Part shown: positions 50,201 to 59,678 of the stretch, piece after piece
How the letters are laid out: every line of letters starts with the position of its first letter
Position numbering within the stretch: position 1 is the stretch's first letter
From: Limnoperna fortunei
Lineage: Eukaryota > Mollusca > Bivalvia > Mytilida > Modiolidae
Length of the DNA stretch: 64,000 bases
Assembly: GCA_944474755.1 (NCBI GenBank)
Contig: OX104114.1
Span: 48,487,070-48,551,069, forward strand
Direction of reading: 5' to 3'
Position numbers and translations under genes: made by a program
Notes under the pieces: model-generated
The model's database searches: none
Seen by the model: the letters and a program-made list of their open reading frames with translations, nothing else
What the model was told of the DNA's origin: nothing

Positions 50201-51316
50201 GTACCGTTGCAGAAAGTAAAAAGATTTAATTAATTTTTAATTATTTTTAATCGATTTTCATTTATTTAATGGCACACATTTTGCGTGTTACCATCGTCGC
50301 AAATATTTATTTTTTACTGTAATTGGATTTTTTTAAAGAATTCCACATTGAATGTACCATGTCTAAGATTTTTCCTGTGGCTTTCGATGCAAATTGTTGA
50401 AAGTGACTATTTAATTGTTAATTTGATTAAATGTAGATTTGTAATATAGACTTAACAAATATATGTTTGTTTGTTTGTTTGTTTGAATGGTGTTTTAACG
50501 CCACTTTCAGCAATTTTTCAGCTATTTCATGGCGTCCAGTTTTTATTGGGGGAGGAAGCCGGAGTACCCGGAGAGAACCCCCGACCTGCGGTAGGAAAAC
50601 TGGCAATCCTTGTCAATTAAGATTGGAGTCGAGAACACCCTGCCTGCAAGTAGAATCGAACCCGCAATCTCAGTGTTGACAGACCACGTGATCAATAGTA
50701 AACGAACTACCTTGACCACTCGGCCACCGAGGCCCCAACAAATATATGTAATTAGAAAGTAATAGTTTTATTCAATTCGATATGGGCAATTGAATAAATT
50801 TTACGATTTCTGAAAATAAAAGTTTTAAAATCAACATCCTTCCAAGTTAGGGGTTCTCACTCACAGCTTGAGCGGATGATTAGCCAGTACTGCTATAGAT
50901 AGATGTCACTGTTAGAACATGTCAAATCATAACAAATTCGATGTCTTATTCATACATTTCAAATAACAAAAAAAAAATAACTCAAACATTTATGTGCAGC
51001 TTGGTGGCTTTTTAGCACACAAGCAATTGCTGGAAATTCGAATCGTATATGCACCTTTTTTAAAACTAAAAATGTGCTCTTATAGCATATTCAATTTATA
51101 TTATAACTAGAAGCATTCACAGCAAATTCAGTGTCTTGTTAGTTTTCAGATAGAAAGGTAACTAAACTAATTTTATTTTCAGAAAAGTGGAAAGCAGACA
51201 CTAATCATATGGCTGATTACACTACAGTGGACTTCGAAGACGGGAATAATGAAGAAACGAGAACAGCTACACATTGTAGTGTAAGCCTACATTTTTGTCT
51301 ATCGCATTTAATGTAA
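38110..51316 (+). CDS. NRF-6-type acyltransferase-3 membrane protein, 3' part (4 exons)
   Basis: Exons 38110-38296, 40048-40190, 43317-43425 and 51183-51316 join in phase (0-1, 1-0, 0-1, 1-stop) to code 190 C-terminal residues. Family: 'nose resistant to fluoxetine'-like multi-pass proteins with an acyltransferase-3 domain, involved in lipid or yolk handling in C. elegans; substrate unknown. Visible are four hydrophobic segments and the conserved C-terminal signature TVWG..ISWVIFACATGNGG then LSWKGLVPLSRLTYCAYLVH. Family members are usually 600-800 residues with an N-terminal NRF domain, so some two thirds are not seen. The 5' exons may be further away than expected, missed, or lost. No internal stop or frameshift in the part present. 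Confidence 0.8.
38345..38725 (+). repeat. Degenerate repeats of the exon-a 3' end with its splice donor
   Basis: The last bases of exon a and its donor (TAATATTTGCATGTGCTACT then GGTAACGGAGGTAAG, 38266-38300) recur diverged in the following intron. Copies: 38356-38378 (..CTGTGCTACGGATTATGGAGGTAAG), 38388-38413, 38438-38467 (GATATTTGCCTGTGCTTCTT..GGTAAG), 38646-38680 (AATATTTGCCTGTGCCTCAG..AACGGAGGTTAG) and 38690-38725 (..CATGTGC..AACGGAGGCAAG). Confidence 0.65.
38842..38914. repeat. 73-bp hairpin
   Basis: ACTCCGGCGGCTCCCTCACA at the left pairs with TGTGAGTGAGTCGCCGGAGT at the right. The inner part AAAGTCC-TTC-GGACTTT closes the stem. Few mismatches. Unusually GC-rich for this window. Confidence 0.65.
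40048..40190 (+). CDS. Acyltransferase exon b: conserved SRLTYCAYLVHP segment
   Basis: Acceptor TTTACACAG|GA, donor GAAGTG|GTAAGT. Codes FANSILSWKGLVPLSRLTYC followed by AYLVHPIVIFYFMFSRK and HWDDHEV. The LSRLTYCAYLVHP stretch is the most conserved motif of the NRF-6 family. Confidence 0.88.
40590..40690 (-). repeat. SINE fragment
   Basis: GAATTAAGATAGGAGTCGAG followed by CCGCAGTGAGACTTGATCCA and GCAATCTCAGTGTTGA matches the middle of the minus-strand SINE copies (B-box region and downstream). Confidence 0.55.
40735..41640 (+). repeat. Degenerate minisatellite, period about 67 bp
   Basis: Units resembling CTAGTAGTAAGTGTTATGT..CACATACCCTGGCATTACA, then TCTAGTGGAGGGATTTTATG, start near 40800, 40871, 40932, 41001 and 41066. 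More diverged units continue to about 41640. Lies in the intron between acyltransferase exons b and c. Confidence 0.65.
41625..42025 (-). repeat. Dispersed 'TTGATTGATTG' repeat (minus), near-full copy
   Basis: Minus-strand order: GATTGATTGGATGATTGCTT, TTTACGTCCAGCGAGCAGCA, ACTTTAAAAGTATGGAGTAT, TTTTGTAGCTGCTACAATGA, ACTCTTTTTCGAAATCTACA, GGCACTCTCCAAACACGTTA, then the Pro/Arg-rich block ending CAGTATGGTCCCAGTAGTGC. Confidence 0.75.
42947..43210 (+). repeat. tRNA-derived SINE (plus), full length
   Basis: Best-ordered copy: CGGTGGCCGAGTGGTTAAGG (A box; tRNA-Ser/Leu-like head), TACTATTGATCACGTGG spacer, GGGTTCAAGTTTC (B box, 43018-43030), central AGGATTACCAGTTTTC and CTCCACGTACTTCGGC, poly-C, AAATAAAAACTGGACGCCAT, tail GCGTTAAACACTATTCAAAC followed by (AAAC)n. 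The tRNA part is not a functional tRNA gene. Confidence 0.85.
43317..43425 (+). CDS. Acyltransferase exon c: last membrane segment
   Basis: Acceptor ATATTTGCAG|ATA, donor ACAG|GTGAAA. Codes IYELLGNIGLSYAVAFVVSL, AFESPMMGLEKVIFKT. 'A.......E.P...LEK..F' is the typical end of the acyltransferase domain. Confidence 0.85.
43567..43726 (+). repeat. Tandem duplication of about 78 bp
   Basis: The block from TTTTAAAGCCAGTGTCCTGA through GAGTTTGGTTTTTACTGGTA is present twice in a row with nearly no difference beyond the length of a T run. A recent slippage or unequal-crossover event, just after acyltransferase exon c. Confidence 0.8.
43754..43945. mobile_element. MITE candidate, about 0.19 kb
   Basis: ACACTCGAATTTCG near the left end and CGAAATTCGAGTGT near the right end are exact inverse complements, with extra partial matches inside (CGATTTT/ATCG). 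AT-rich, non-coding centre. Confidence 0.5.
44931..45072. repeat. Palindrome with a third arm copy
   Basis: CTTGGATTATTGGATTTCTG..CAATCTCGATAGTTAAATTATGG folds onto CCATAATTTAACTATCGAGA, TTGGAGAATCCAAG. A third arm (AAATTCCATAATTTAACTGT then CGAGATTGGAGAAATCCG) follows directly. The two outer arms match almost completely. Confidence 0.7.
45080..47570. other. Large intron between acyltransferase exons c and d; low-complexity sequence
   Basis: Tandem AT-rich units around AAGTATATGAATAATATGAA (45820-45965) end in AGACAGGAACGGCGTTCC, resembling the fold-back family ends. An (AT)n lies at 46448-46470 and a C-rich/poly-A run at 46654-46685. No coding motif seen. Confidence 0.5.
47576..48012 (+). 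repeat. Dispersed 'TTGATTGATTG' repeat, best copy
   Basis: Begins TTGTATTGATTGATTGATTG, TTTTACGTCCAGCGAGCAGT, ATTTCAGCTATATTCAGGACG. Passes TTTTGCAGCGGCTACAATGA, TACTCTTTTTCGAAAACTAC and CACTCTCCATACACG, and ends CATCCCAGTATGGTCCCAGT. About 435 bp. Family name not known to me; non-coding. Confidence 0.8.
49118..50185 (+). repeat. 'TTGATTGATTG' repeat split by a younger insertion
   Basis: The first half (49118-49312) runs to TTTAGCTTTTTGTAGCAACA. The second half resumes at about 50100 (GCCAACAATAATTCTAACTC, then TTTTTGCGAAATCTTCAAAA) and stops near CTCTCCAAACACGTTACC. Other copies are continuous at this point, which marks 49313-50100 as inserted. Confidence 0.7.
49313..50100. mobile_element. 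Non-autonomous DNA element, 0.79 kb, ~110-bp inverted ends
   Basis: Left end CATCGTCGGAAACCAACGTC and right end (inverted) CATCTTCGGAAACCAAGGTC. The match continues through GTTCTCGCTTTGCTAC, ACCG..GTGCACACTTG.AGATATTTT and GAATATTCA. The centre holds a 62-codon ORF (49462-49650) and a 14-G run, but no transposase motif. Flanking GC(C)AACAA(T/C) on both sides may be the target duplication. Confidence 0.7.
50463..50740 (-). repeat. tRNA-derived SINE (minus), full length with (GTTT)n tail
   Basis: GTTTGTTTGTTTGTTTGAAT at left is the (AAAC)n tail. TGGCGTCCAGTTTTTATTGG, GGAGTACCCGGAGAGAACCC, the B box as GAATCGAACCCGCAATC, and the head CCACTCGGCCACCGAGGCC follow. Complete and well preserved. Confidence 0.85.
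51183..51316 (+). CDS. Acyltransferase exon d: cytoplasmic tail (probable last exon)
   Basis: Acceptor ATTTTATTTTCAG|AA in the phase required by exon c. Codes KWKADTNHMADYTTVDFEDG then an acidic/Thr-rich stretch, and reaches TAA at 51314-51316. A donor-like AGT|GTAAGC lies at 51281, so the exon may instead be spliced onward. Tails of this family vary, so identity rests on phase, splice site and order. Confidence 0.55.
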
Positions 51317-52247
51317 ACGTTTTCATTGCCGATCCCGAGATATAAAATTGATATAAATAAGAACAAATACAATATACCAAAAAAAAGACTTCAAATCTAG
51401 AAATTATATAGTTAAATTCCTGTATTGATGTTATATAGTTTTGTATCACTCGTTTCTGTCAAATACTTGTTTTATATACTATCTATTCTTATTATGTTTT
51501 TCAAATATGTAAGTTAAGCAAAATAAGAAATTCGATATAATACATGTAACAATAAGGAGTAATTCTTGTTATTCTTAGATTCTAACTATAAAACTGATCT
51601 ATAAGTCCAAAAGATATTTATTAGGAGAACTAGTTTACAAACAAATATATTGGGGCTTATCCCGTAACTAGGAATGGATAAACGATCAGAAAGGTTTGAT
51701 TTCTAAAGTCAAATTAGGTTATCCTATTCGATATAAAAATTAAGACTTAGTGTCGGCCAAAGTATGCTGTTTTGGGTCGGTCTTTGTCGAGCAGAGCTTG
51801 AACGTTGTCACTCTCTCCAAATGAGACCTCAGAGTTGACGTATTTATGTATCTGCTCGACGTGTGTTGTATAACCTTGTAAGGGTGTGGGAACACGAAGA
51901 GAAAGGTATGGGTCCTATTTTTATACCAAGACTGAACAATATAAAGCCGTAATTATTCTATTCTTCTTGTAGTTTTGGAAGAACCATAAAAAGATAGTGG
52001 TAAGAAATATTTTTATTAAGAATTTACCTTTTGGTATAATATCACGAGGGATTTCTTTATTGACACAAAATGGCTAAATTTGAAAAAAGTCGCCCAACAT
52101 ACCACTAAACAGGACAAATCCGTCGTATAAACATTTTTACGGAAGACAGAATAATTAACAGGTTTTATTTGCAGCTTATAGTGTAATTTGCAAATAGAGG
52201 TTCTGAAAAATTAAATATTTAATTCTATGCATGTTGCGTGTTTGATT

Positions 52248-52447
52248 NNNNNNNNNNNNNNNNNNNNNNNNNNNNNNNNNNNNNNNNNNNNNNNNNNNNN
52301 NNNNNNNNNNNNNNNNNNNNNNNNNNNNNNNNNNNNNNNNNNNNNNNNNNNNNNNNNNNNNNNNNNNNNNNNNNNNNNNNNNNNNNNNNNNNNNNNNNNN
52401 NNNNNNNNNNNNNNNNNNNNNNNNNNNNNNNNNNNNNNNNNNNNNNN
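52248..52447. other. Assembly gap (200 N)
   Basis: A run of exactly 200 N, probably a fixed-size scaffold gap whose true length is unknown. Apparent ORFs across it are artefacts. Confidence 0.99.
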
Positions 52448-53239
52448 GTGATTATATTCTGCGCTACAAATCTAGAAAAGATATTGCAGTTTATACGAAG
52501 AAAAACGCGCCCTTTCCTTCCCGCCAATTCTGGCCTATACTTATTTTTCTCAAATATTTTTTCCCCTCATTCGGTGACCATATTTTTTTATTTATTCAAT
52601 TTGGAGAGCAAGTTATCCTCTGTCTTCTGTGAAAATATAGTTTTATTATCATAGGTCAGTTTTTTGCGATCTGCGATTTTGTGTATTCCGAGTGCATAAC
52701 AAAAATGGCGGGAACGTATTAATTCCACATTTATGCTCGAAACTTACTTATTTTTAAATAGATTATGGCATAGTTGTTTTCTACATGCAATGAAGCCTTC
52801 AAAACAATTTAAGTTGATTCTAACAGTAAACTATGGAAAAAATATAACTAAAATAACACATAATCCTAGTACCATAAAACAGATGATACAGATGACGTCA
52901 TAACTTTTTAATACGGTCGGTGACCACTAATTTTTGTTAGCTTTATTTAAAGATTTTGTCATAAGGAAAGTTAAGACACAATATTAGGAAAATATCATAT
53001 GAAGATCGAATAGTAGGATATGTCCTTAAGTTTAGCGCAGTTTGCATGGTTGTACAAACTTTTTTCATATTAAACTTAACTGAAACATTCCGCACGATTT
53101 TCTTGCGGAATTTGCGCAGGGGAAAATGCGTTTAAAGATGAAACATCGCATTTGACTAAAACATAAAATATCAATATCCGATAAAAATGTTTAAAATAAA
53201 CATGAAATGAGAGGTTTTATTAATGGAACTAGAGTGTAC

Positions 53240-53443
53240 TACTACTAGCATAAATTCCTGCTTTAAAACGAGCCACTTGTGCACGATATTTAAATCCCGT
53301 TTTGTACAGTTTATACTTGATTTTTTCTTTGTTCTATAAAATTTACTTTTATCTACAATCGAATTCACTTCCATTTGTTCAGTTTCAAGCGGTTCTGCTA
53401 ATTTTCCCCTCGAGGGCAGATCATGTATATCACTTTCGGCCAT
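53240..53443 (-). pseudogene. N-terminal fragment of a Crypton-like tyrosine-recombinase protein
   Basis: From ATG at 53443, about 68 codons read MAESDIHDLPSRGKLAEPLE, TEQMEVNSIVDKSK, FYRTKKKSS, then NCTKRDLNIVHKWLV. The 'T.RDLN..HKWL' segment resembles the start of the SAM-like core-binding domain in Crypton-derived tyrosine recombinases (the family that gave ZMYM2/QRICH1-type proteins). After HKWLVLKQEF the likeness stops and the frame runs into AT-rich sequence. No recombinase catalytic part was found. From recall, not search. Confidence 0.35.
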
Positions 53444-53786
53444 GTTTGTTTACCAAACAACAGTAAAATATAAAAGCCGATGTTCGGAACACATCTGTAC
53501 TTTTCCCGGAAATTACATAAAAGGCCGAGATTCAGTGTAAAATATGAAAATATACTGCACTTTATTGCTATATAAAATACAATGGGGAAAAAATATTACT
53601 ATATAAAAATTAGTATTCTTTCTGGTTTACGGCTTGTTGTCGAATACGATATTTGTTATTGACGTCAGGCTATCACTCGAATACGCGCCGAAAATTTCAA
53701 GTAAAAATCGGCTAGAAGTGCACTTTATTCATGTTTTCCTTCAGTATTAAATGAACTTTCTGGTTGCAGAATAAAAACAATATTCG

Positions 53787-53915
53787 TACATTGTCAGAAA
53801 ATATAAAGTTTATTTGTACTCGCCGCAAAACAGGTAAGAAATGCTCGGCAGAGCCTCGCATTTCTACCTGTTTCTAAGGCTCGTACAAATAAACTGTATA
53901 TTTTCTGACAATGTA
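53787..53915. repeat. Long near-perfect hairpin, 129 bp
   Basis: Left arm TACATTGTCAGAAAATATAA..AGTTTATTTGTAC..AACAGGTAAGAAATGC. Right arm GCATTTCTACCTGTT, then GTACAAATAAACTGTATATT, TTCTGACAATGTA. Arms are about 57 nt with few mismatches; the loop is about 13 nt (TCGGCAGAGCCTC). No coding role seen. Confidence 0.75.
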
Positions 53916-54319
53916 CTAATTTTGTATATATATGCGTGCTATGTAGCCTTTAGAAGAAAAAAACATAGAAACATAAAAAAAAATAATAGCACGAGGAAAC
54001 TAAACATTGGGGTTTTGGATCAAATATATGCAATTTTTAAATTAATTTTCTAGACAAATCATAAATCGATTGCATCAAACAATACACTGTTGTACTTTTG
54101 TTCTGGACTGTATTTAGTGAATTTGAAAGTGAAAGGTGGGAATCAATCGGAATTGGATATGGGATTGAAAAGATTAGTTCCTAATCGAGTATATTTTCTA
54201 CAGTTTAAAACTAAATGCGCATGTGCAGTTTGCAGAATCCATCAGATTTCAAACGAAGAGGTGCTCATTTAGCGAGCTTCTCCCCAGTCGCAATTTAGTT
54301 TATAAGTGTCACAATCGGG

Positions 54320-55835
54320 TTCTTGTGTAGTAATAATCTGGAGGCTTAAATTTATGAAACGTTTTCTTATTCGTTGTTTGCAGATATTTTAAATGTTTGT
54401 GGCAATGTACCTGTTGTAATTATTCATACACAGAGTAGGATGAACGGGTTTCACTAGTTTACGAGAGAGGAGTAACGTTTCTGTCTTCTGTCTGGGATTG
54501 AAGTTTACCAGCAATTCATTTGGCATCTGTGTATTTTTTCAGATCACTGTTTAGTAAATCTTGCAGCATTTTCAGGGGTATCAAATTATTAAGTATAAAC
54601 TTGTATCGTCAGCAAATAGTTTGATGCTTGCACCGATCTCAGTAGCTATGTCGTTTGTAAATAATAGAAACACGAGGTACCTAATGCAGACACAAGAGGA
54701 ACCCTTGCCTTAATTGACTTCCATGCAGAGCAGCTGCATATCACACTTCTCGTTGATTTTTAGTATTTGAGTAGTTTGTGAACCAGTTTAGTAAATTGCA
54801 TGAAATTCCATAATGTTGCAATTTAAAGAGCATGCCTCAATGCCAAACACTATCATATGCTTTGCTTATATCACAGAATACCACTTATTTCATTACCTTT
54901 GCCTATGGCCCTCCCGAAATAATTTTAAATATTGACAAGTTGGTTTATCGCCGAGATACCTGTGAACAGGATTTAGAATTTTCAATATATCTTTAACCTT
55001 ATTTTCTAAAATATCAATATTACTTAAATTGTGCTCATGAATTATAAGTTCCGAAGTTCAACTCTATATAGTGTCGTCAACCTCAGTTTGCGATATAAAG
55101 AAGTAATTGAACTAATTTGCCTATCGGTATCATAAAAATTATAGTCAAATTTTAGTAAGGGAGGAATCCCTGATTTCGTCGGCTTTATACGTGAAATATG
55201 CCACCAATATGTGGACGACGAGACTACATTGGACATTTGATTGGCATGTTTTGTTTGATGTGTATTGCGTGATTTTTGCACTTTCTACTAAGCAACATTT
55301 CTCCAGTATAAAGGATTATTATGACGTTTTGCTTTCGAACGAGGAAGATTTTTGTCGTTATAAGTCTGCTTATATCATAATAAGCGAGTTTAGATCCGAT
55401 TTAGGTATAGTTACTATTATATTATGAATTGTCGTTTCAGCAGCACGTATTATGTTACTAAATATTCCTTGTGTGATTTTGTCGATTTCATATTGATTAA
55501 ATATACTGTCCAAATTTACCAAGGTTAGATTCTTACTAAACTAATTTAAGTTACCTTTATTATACAACCATACCTTACGCTTATCAGTACGTTACAACAG
55601 ATTGTTAACGTTTTAGAAGCCTACAACGTGGCAATTGTATCTTATTTGACCCAGTAAATGCGGCCCTACTCCAGAACATGGCACACATTTTAAACTGTTA
55701 AATATCATTAGGTCAGATAGGAACGAGAAATTTTCCGTAAAATAAGTAGGTTCATCGATAAGTTGCCGAAGACTATAAAATGTACAAAGTTGTTTCATTT
55801 TTGAATTATCAGTTAACCGATTAATCGTCAATATG
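54320..55835 (-). pseudogene. Non-LTR retrotransposon (CR1/L2/Jockey type) endonuclease-RT remnant
   Basis: Reading on the minus strand from 55835 down. An endonuclease-end block TFYSLRQLIDEPTYFTENFS (about 55710-55790) with ..GQIRYNCHVVGF is followed by a linker KSGIPPLLKFDYNF (about 55115-55175). RT motifs follow: FCDISKAYDSVWH (about 54841-54880), FTNDIATEIGAS, and the catalytic FADDT (54602-54616), then an 'HRCQMNCW' thumb-like block. Several frameshifts and stops; both ends missing. The element is dead. Confidence 0.75.
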
Positions 55836-56289
55836 ACCTTTTATCAATACATCACATAGTCTATATTACAATCATTTACAGTTGACTCTATCCTTCTACT
55901 TTGGCCCATGTATTCATGTTTCCATGTTGTGGTATATAGAAAGTACTTGTTTACGATTTATGATGAGTTGAACCCATTAAGCTACTATGCACAAGTCGTT
56001 ACGTCCTGTTGAATGACATTACATGTTAAAGGAGGACATACGAGGACATACCTTATCTCGTCATCTGATAACGGTGGTGACGAAGCATATACACCTGAAA
56101 TAATACAAACTAATTGTAGACTATTTATACAACAATTGTCAGTAGGGCAAATCAGGCCATCCGGACAATTTATTTGAAAAATTTCTTTAAACGCATTTTA
56201 TAAAGAGCATGCACTCCTATTCTCATATTCTTTTAATTTATTTTATGCCACATAAGTATATGAAGACATGTGTACCTATAAAACAGTTA

Positions 56290-56612
56290 TGAACAAGATT
56301 GATCGTCCACAGGTGATAGGGTAGACCTTTCGTTGGTGGGTTGTCAGGTCGTAATATGTAAAATCGGCCGTGGACCGTAGTGGATAACGTGTTTGGAGTG
56401 CCATGCTCCTTGCACGATAAAGACCCCTTTGTAAATTTTGAAAAAACGGCTAAATTTTCCGCCAATACCTAATACTTCATACTTTTCTAGTGGCAATCAA
56501 AATTGTGATTCTTATGTCCCACCTTTGTTTCCACTGATTTAATGTATATTAATTAACTTGTTCTCGCTTGTTACAGTTGAAATACTGCTCCCTGGACGTA
56601 CAACAAACATCA
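56290..56612 (-). repeat. 'TTGATTGATTG' repeat (minus), 3'-truncated copy
   Basis: Minus strand: TTTGTTGTACGTCCAGGGAG, AGTATTTCAACTGTAACAAG, TTTTCTAGTGGCAATC (inverse orientation in the plus text), ATTTTGAAAAAACGGC, GGCACTCCAAACACGTTATC, ACTACGGTCCACGG. The Pro/Arg-rich end found in fuller copies is mostly missing. Confidence 0.65.
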
Positions 56613-56644
56613 AATCGATATAAAACAAGAAATTAGTATTATAT

Positions 56645-56874
56645 TACATGTTTGTTTGTATGGTAACGCCACTTTCGACAATTTCCCAGCGTCAAGTTTT
56701 TTATTTTGGAGGAAGCCTGAGCACCCGGAGAAAAATCCCGAACTTCGATAGGAAAACTGGCAATTAATATTGGAGTCGAGCGCAACCTGCTCGCAGTGAG
56801 GCTCGAACCCGCAACCTCAGTGACGGCATACCATGTGATCAATAGCAGAAAAACCACTCGGCCACCGAGGCCTC
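56645..56874 (-). repeat. tRNA-derived SINE (minus)
   Basis: ATGTTTGTTTGTATGGTAAC tail, GCGTCAAGTTTTTTATTTTG, GAGCACCCGGAGAAAAATCC, B box as GGCTCGAACCCGCAACCTC, and CCACTCGGCCACCGAGGCCT. Slightly shortened around the tail. Confidence 0.8.
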
Positions 56875-57311
56875 CAATTATTGACTATTTCTCAGGTTTA
56901 TTCATGACCCGTTATTGATTTACCCGAGTAAACAAAATAGTCAATAATTCAACTAAATGCATGCGATCCAGGATATGCCGTTGAGACATAAGAACGATTA
57001 AAAGTTAATTGAACTGTTGAAGAACTGCCTACGTGGTAAATTAGATGATTGTTACACTATTATCAAGTTTATTATTCTTTTTACTGGACTTTGATAACTA
57101 CCTTGAGTAACAGGTAGAAAGATTTTTGTTGAGGAAGTGCTGTTTAACCGTGGACTTGTTTTTTTTTTCAAAAACAAGAGGAAATATGTCACGAGGTTAA
57201 CATTGATTTGTTTATACTTAGGAGTGAATCTAATTTTGCATACTATGTAAAGTTCCTTATAGATTCCGACAGAACTGAACTTATTACTGTAAGACTGCTG
57301 CTTATTTCAGT

Positions 57312-58123
57312 TTAACACAAATGATAAATGACGTATCTCTCGTCAGACCAACAGTTGAGTACTGTTCATCAGTATGGAGCCCATACACCAAAGAGTCCAT
57401 TCTTAAGATTGAAATGGTACAACGACGAGGAGCGAGATATGTCACCAACCGCTATAGAAATACCAGCAGTGTAACATCTATGCTAGAAGAACTGGAATTG
57501 GAAAGCCTGGAGAGTAGGAGGAAGAAATGTAGACTCATCATGTTGTACAAGATCATCAACAACCTCATTGACATCAGAGCAGATGAGTATCTTAAGAAAC
57601 CAACACGTCAGACAAGAGCGAACCACTCCCAGAAGTACCAACTGTTCTCTGCTACCACCAACTACTACAAGCACAGTTTTTTCCCAGAAACAACGACAGC
57701 ATGGAACTCACTGCCGGTATCAGTTGCTGAGGCTCCCTGTTTGGTATCCTTCAAACGGGAGCTCTCCACTTTATCTATTTAAGTTAGGGCCGTCAAGCTG
57801 TAAGTAGTACCTAGTGAGTCTGATAGTGCTGTGCTGGTTGGGTGTATGCCCAGGGGCCGCTACGGTAGCCAGATTGGACTATTGCTGAAGGCATGAACAC
57901 GCAGCTCGACAAATCTTTCTCCTATCCTCTACCTTTCCTTTGCACTATCTTTCTGTCTTTTCTAGGCTCATTTTCTGTTTCTATTCTAAACAAGCTAACG
58001 ATTGCATCATATTTATTTATCATTTATTTATTTAAAATTCAAATTTTATGCGCACCCCCGTGCAGTAATAGTCAACGATGACGGCAGCACGTATCATGTA
58101 GATGTAGAAGTAGATGTAGATAA
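57312..58123 (+). pseudogene. 5'-truncated non-LTR retrotransposon: RT C-terminus and 3' UTR
   Basis: An uninterrupted 153-codon frame (57321-57779) reads LVRPTVEYCSSVWSPYTKES, ..IEMVQRRGARYVTNRYRNT, SSVTSMLEELELESLESRR, LIMLYKIINNLIDI, and ends near TAWNSLPVSVAEAP..FKRELSTL. This is the C-terminal thumb region of CR1/L2/Jockey-type reverse transcriptases ('VRP.LEYAS.VW.P......IE..QRRAARY'). A 3' UTR follows and ends in the microsatellite-like tail GTAGATGTAGAAGTAGATGT (about 58097-58123). It lacks the catalytic RT and endonuclease; a typical dead-on-arrival insertion, but relatively young. Confidence 0.8.
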
Positions 58124-58800
58124 AATCTGGTATATACGAAGGTAATATCGAATAAAAATATCAAAACCTTGCAATACCATCAGTGCAGTGAGCAGCAATA
58201 ATCTTTCACGGAAATCCCTGTGGAAATTGCAGAATATTTCAAGACAGAGTTCTTAATTTCAATACATGCAATATTATTGTTATCAATTAAGTTTTGTACT
58301 GTCAATGAGGATCTGAAAAATACATCTGTTCCCGAAACTTTTGCAAACAATTATTGAAAGCAGTAGATCGTCACTGTTAAATATGGTATCAACTCAATAT
58401 CGTAGTAATTTACTGTGCGTCTTTGGACGCGCATAAAACTTAAACCTAGAACCATTCTTTTAAAAAGTTACGAAAACCTATACTATAAAGCAAAAGTGCA
58501 TAAAGGATTAATAAAATCTTAATATATATATTTAAGGATCAATAATGATTAGTTCATATGCATCAACTGTAATTAAATATATAATATATTTAACAAAATA
58601 ACTTTATGTATAAGAATTAGCACTTTTCAGTTATTATATATTATGCATTATATATCGCTTAATTGGTTTAATGTAATAATTAAAATAGAGGATACATTGT
58701 CCATTAAAAAATCATGACAATTATGGCATTGTAAAAAAAAAATTTAATCCTATCATCATCTGGCATATTAATAAAAAAAATTTAAAAGCAATACCACATA
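58124..58800. other. AT-rich stretch, nothing recognised
   Basis: No repeat family or ORF with motifs recognised; several short poly-A/T runs. Confidence 0.45.
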
Positions 58801-58879
58801 AAAATAAACATTATGACAATCTGCATATATAGGACAGTGTTGTAAAACATGTTGTTCATCGTCAATATTATCAGAGCTG

Positions 58880-59150
58880 TATAAAAACAAACTTTATACC
58901 TAATGAGTGCAACCATACGTTTGTACTTAACTCTTGATTAGTCTTTTCCGTGTCACCGTATACAGATAAGTTAGGTGTGTCGTTACACAACGCCCATTGA
59001 AAAGCGCGTCTCTGTATTATTTATACCATAGAATGCAAGAAATTTTCTTTTGTGTGACATATATGTTCACCATATTTAATTACAGACCAAACAAGTGTAA
59101 ATGACAATTGTGACAAAAGTATTATATTGAAAACCACAATTTGTTTTACA
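58880..59150 (-). pseudogene. Degenerate non-LTR retrotransposon C-terminus
   Basis: Minus-strand islands in different frames: an 'IKYGEHIC' stretch (about 59070-59095), then RRAFQWALCNDTPNLSVYGD (about 58970-59030) followed by TEKTNQEL. They recall the RT-tail pattern 'LYG.EIWG....FCK.ILGVKKSTPN..VYGELGR' that is better kept at 63770-63980. Weak; needs an alignment. Confidence 0.4.
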
Positions 59151-59678
59151 TTTAGATATCAATTGATCTAAGGATTTGTTTTGAGAATTTCGCTAACACT
59201 TAAGCTAAGACAAATTATAACTGAACGCACACCGTATTGGGTGACGCCCTCAATTCTGTTTAACTCGAAATTTTATTTACTTGAAGTTTAACTCAGGCAA
59301 TCAACTCGCAGTGTAACTTGAATTCCAATTCGAAATTTAACTCGAAATACAACTCAAATTATAACTCAAAGTTTAGCTCGAACTCGAATTTCAACTCTAA
59401 CTCGAACTCGCTCTCTAATTTGATGATTTAAACCTGTTATTTATTGACTATTTTCGGAATGTATTTGAATCATGCTACTCACTATGTTGTAATATTATCG
59501 TACATATTAGGTTGTTTATATGTTCTGTGCCTTGTTATACAATTTAACTTAATTTAAGCGTGAAAAGCATAAATTTTTATAAAAATATCATACCACTGAG
59601 AAGGGACAAGCTAAGGGTCAAACCAGCTATTCCGATCATCGTGTCAGCACTGTTAAATTATCAATTCATTATAAACTG

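Noticed and set aside
52225..52654. Open frames of 74-138 codons
   Set aside because: They run through the 200-N gap and are artefacts.
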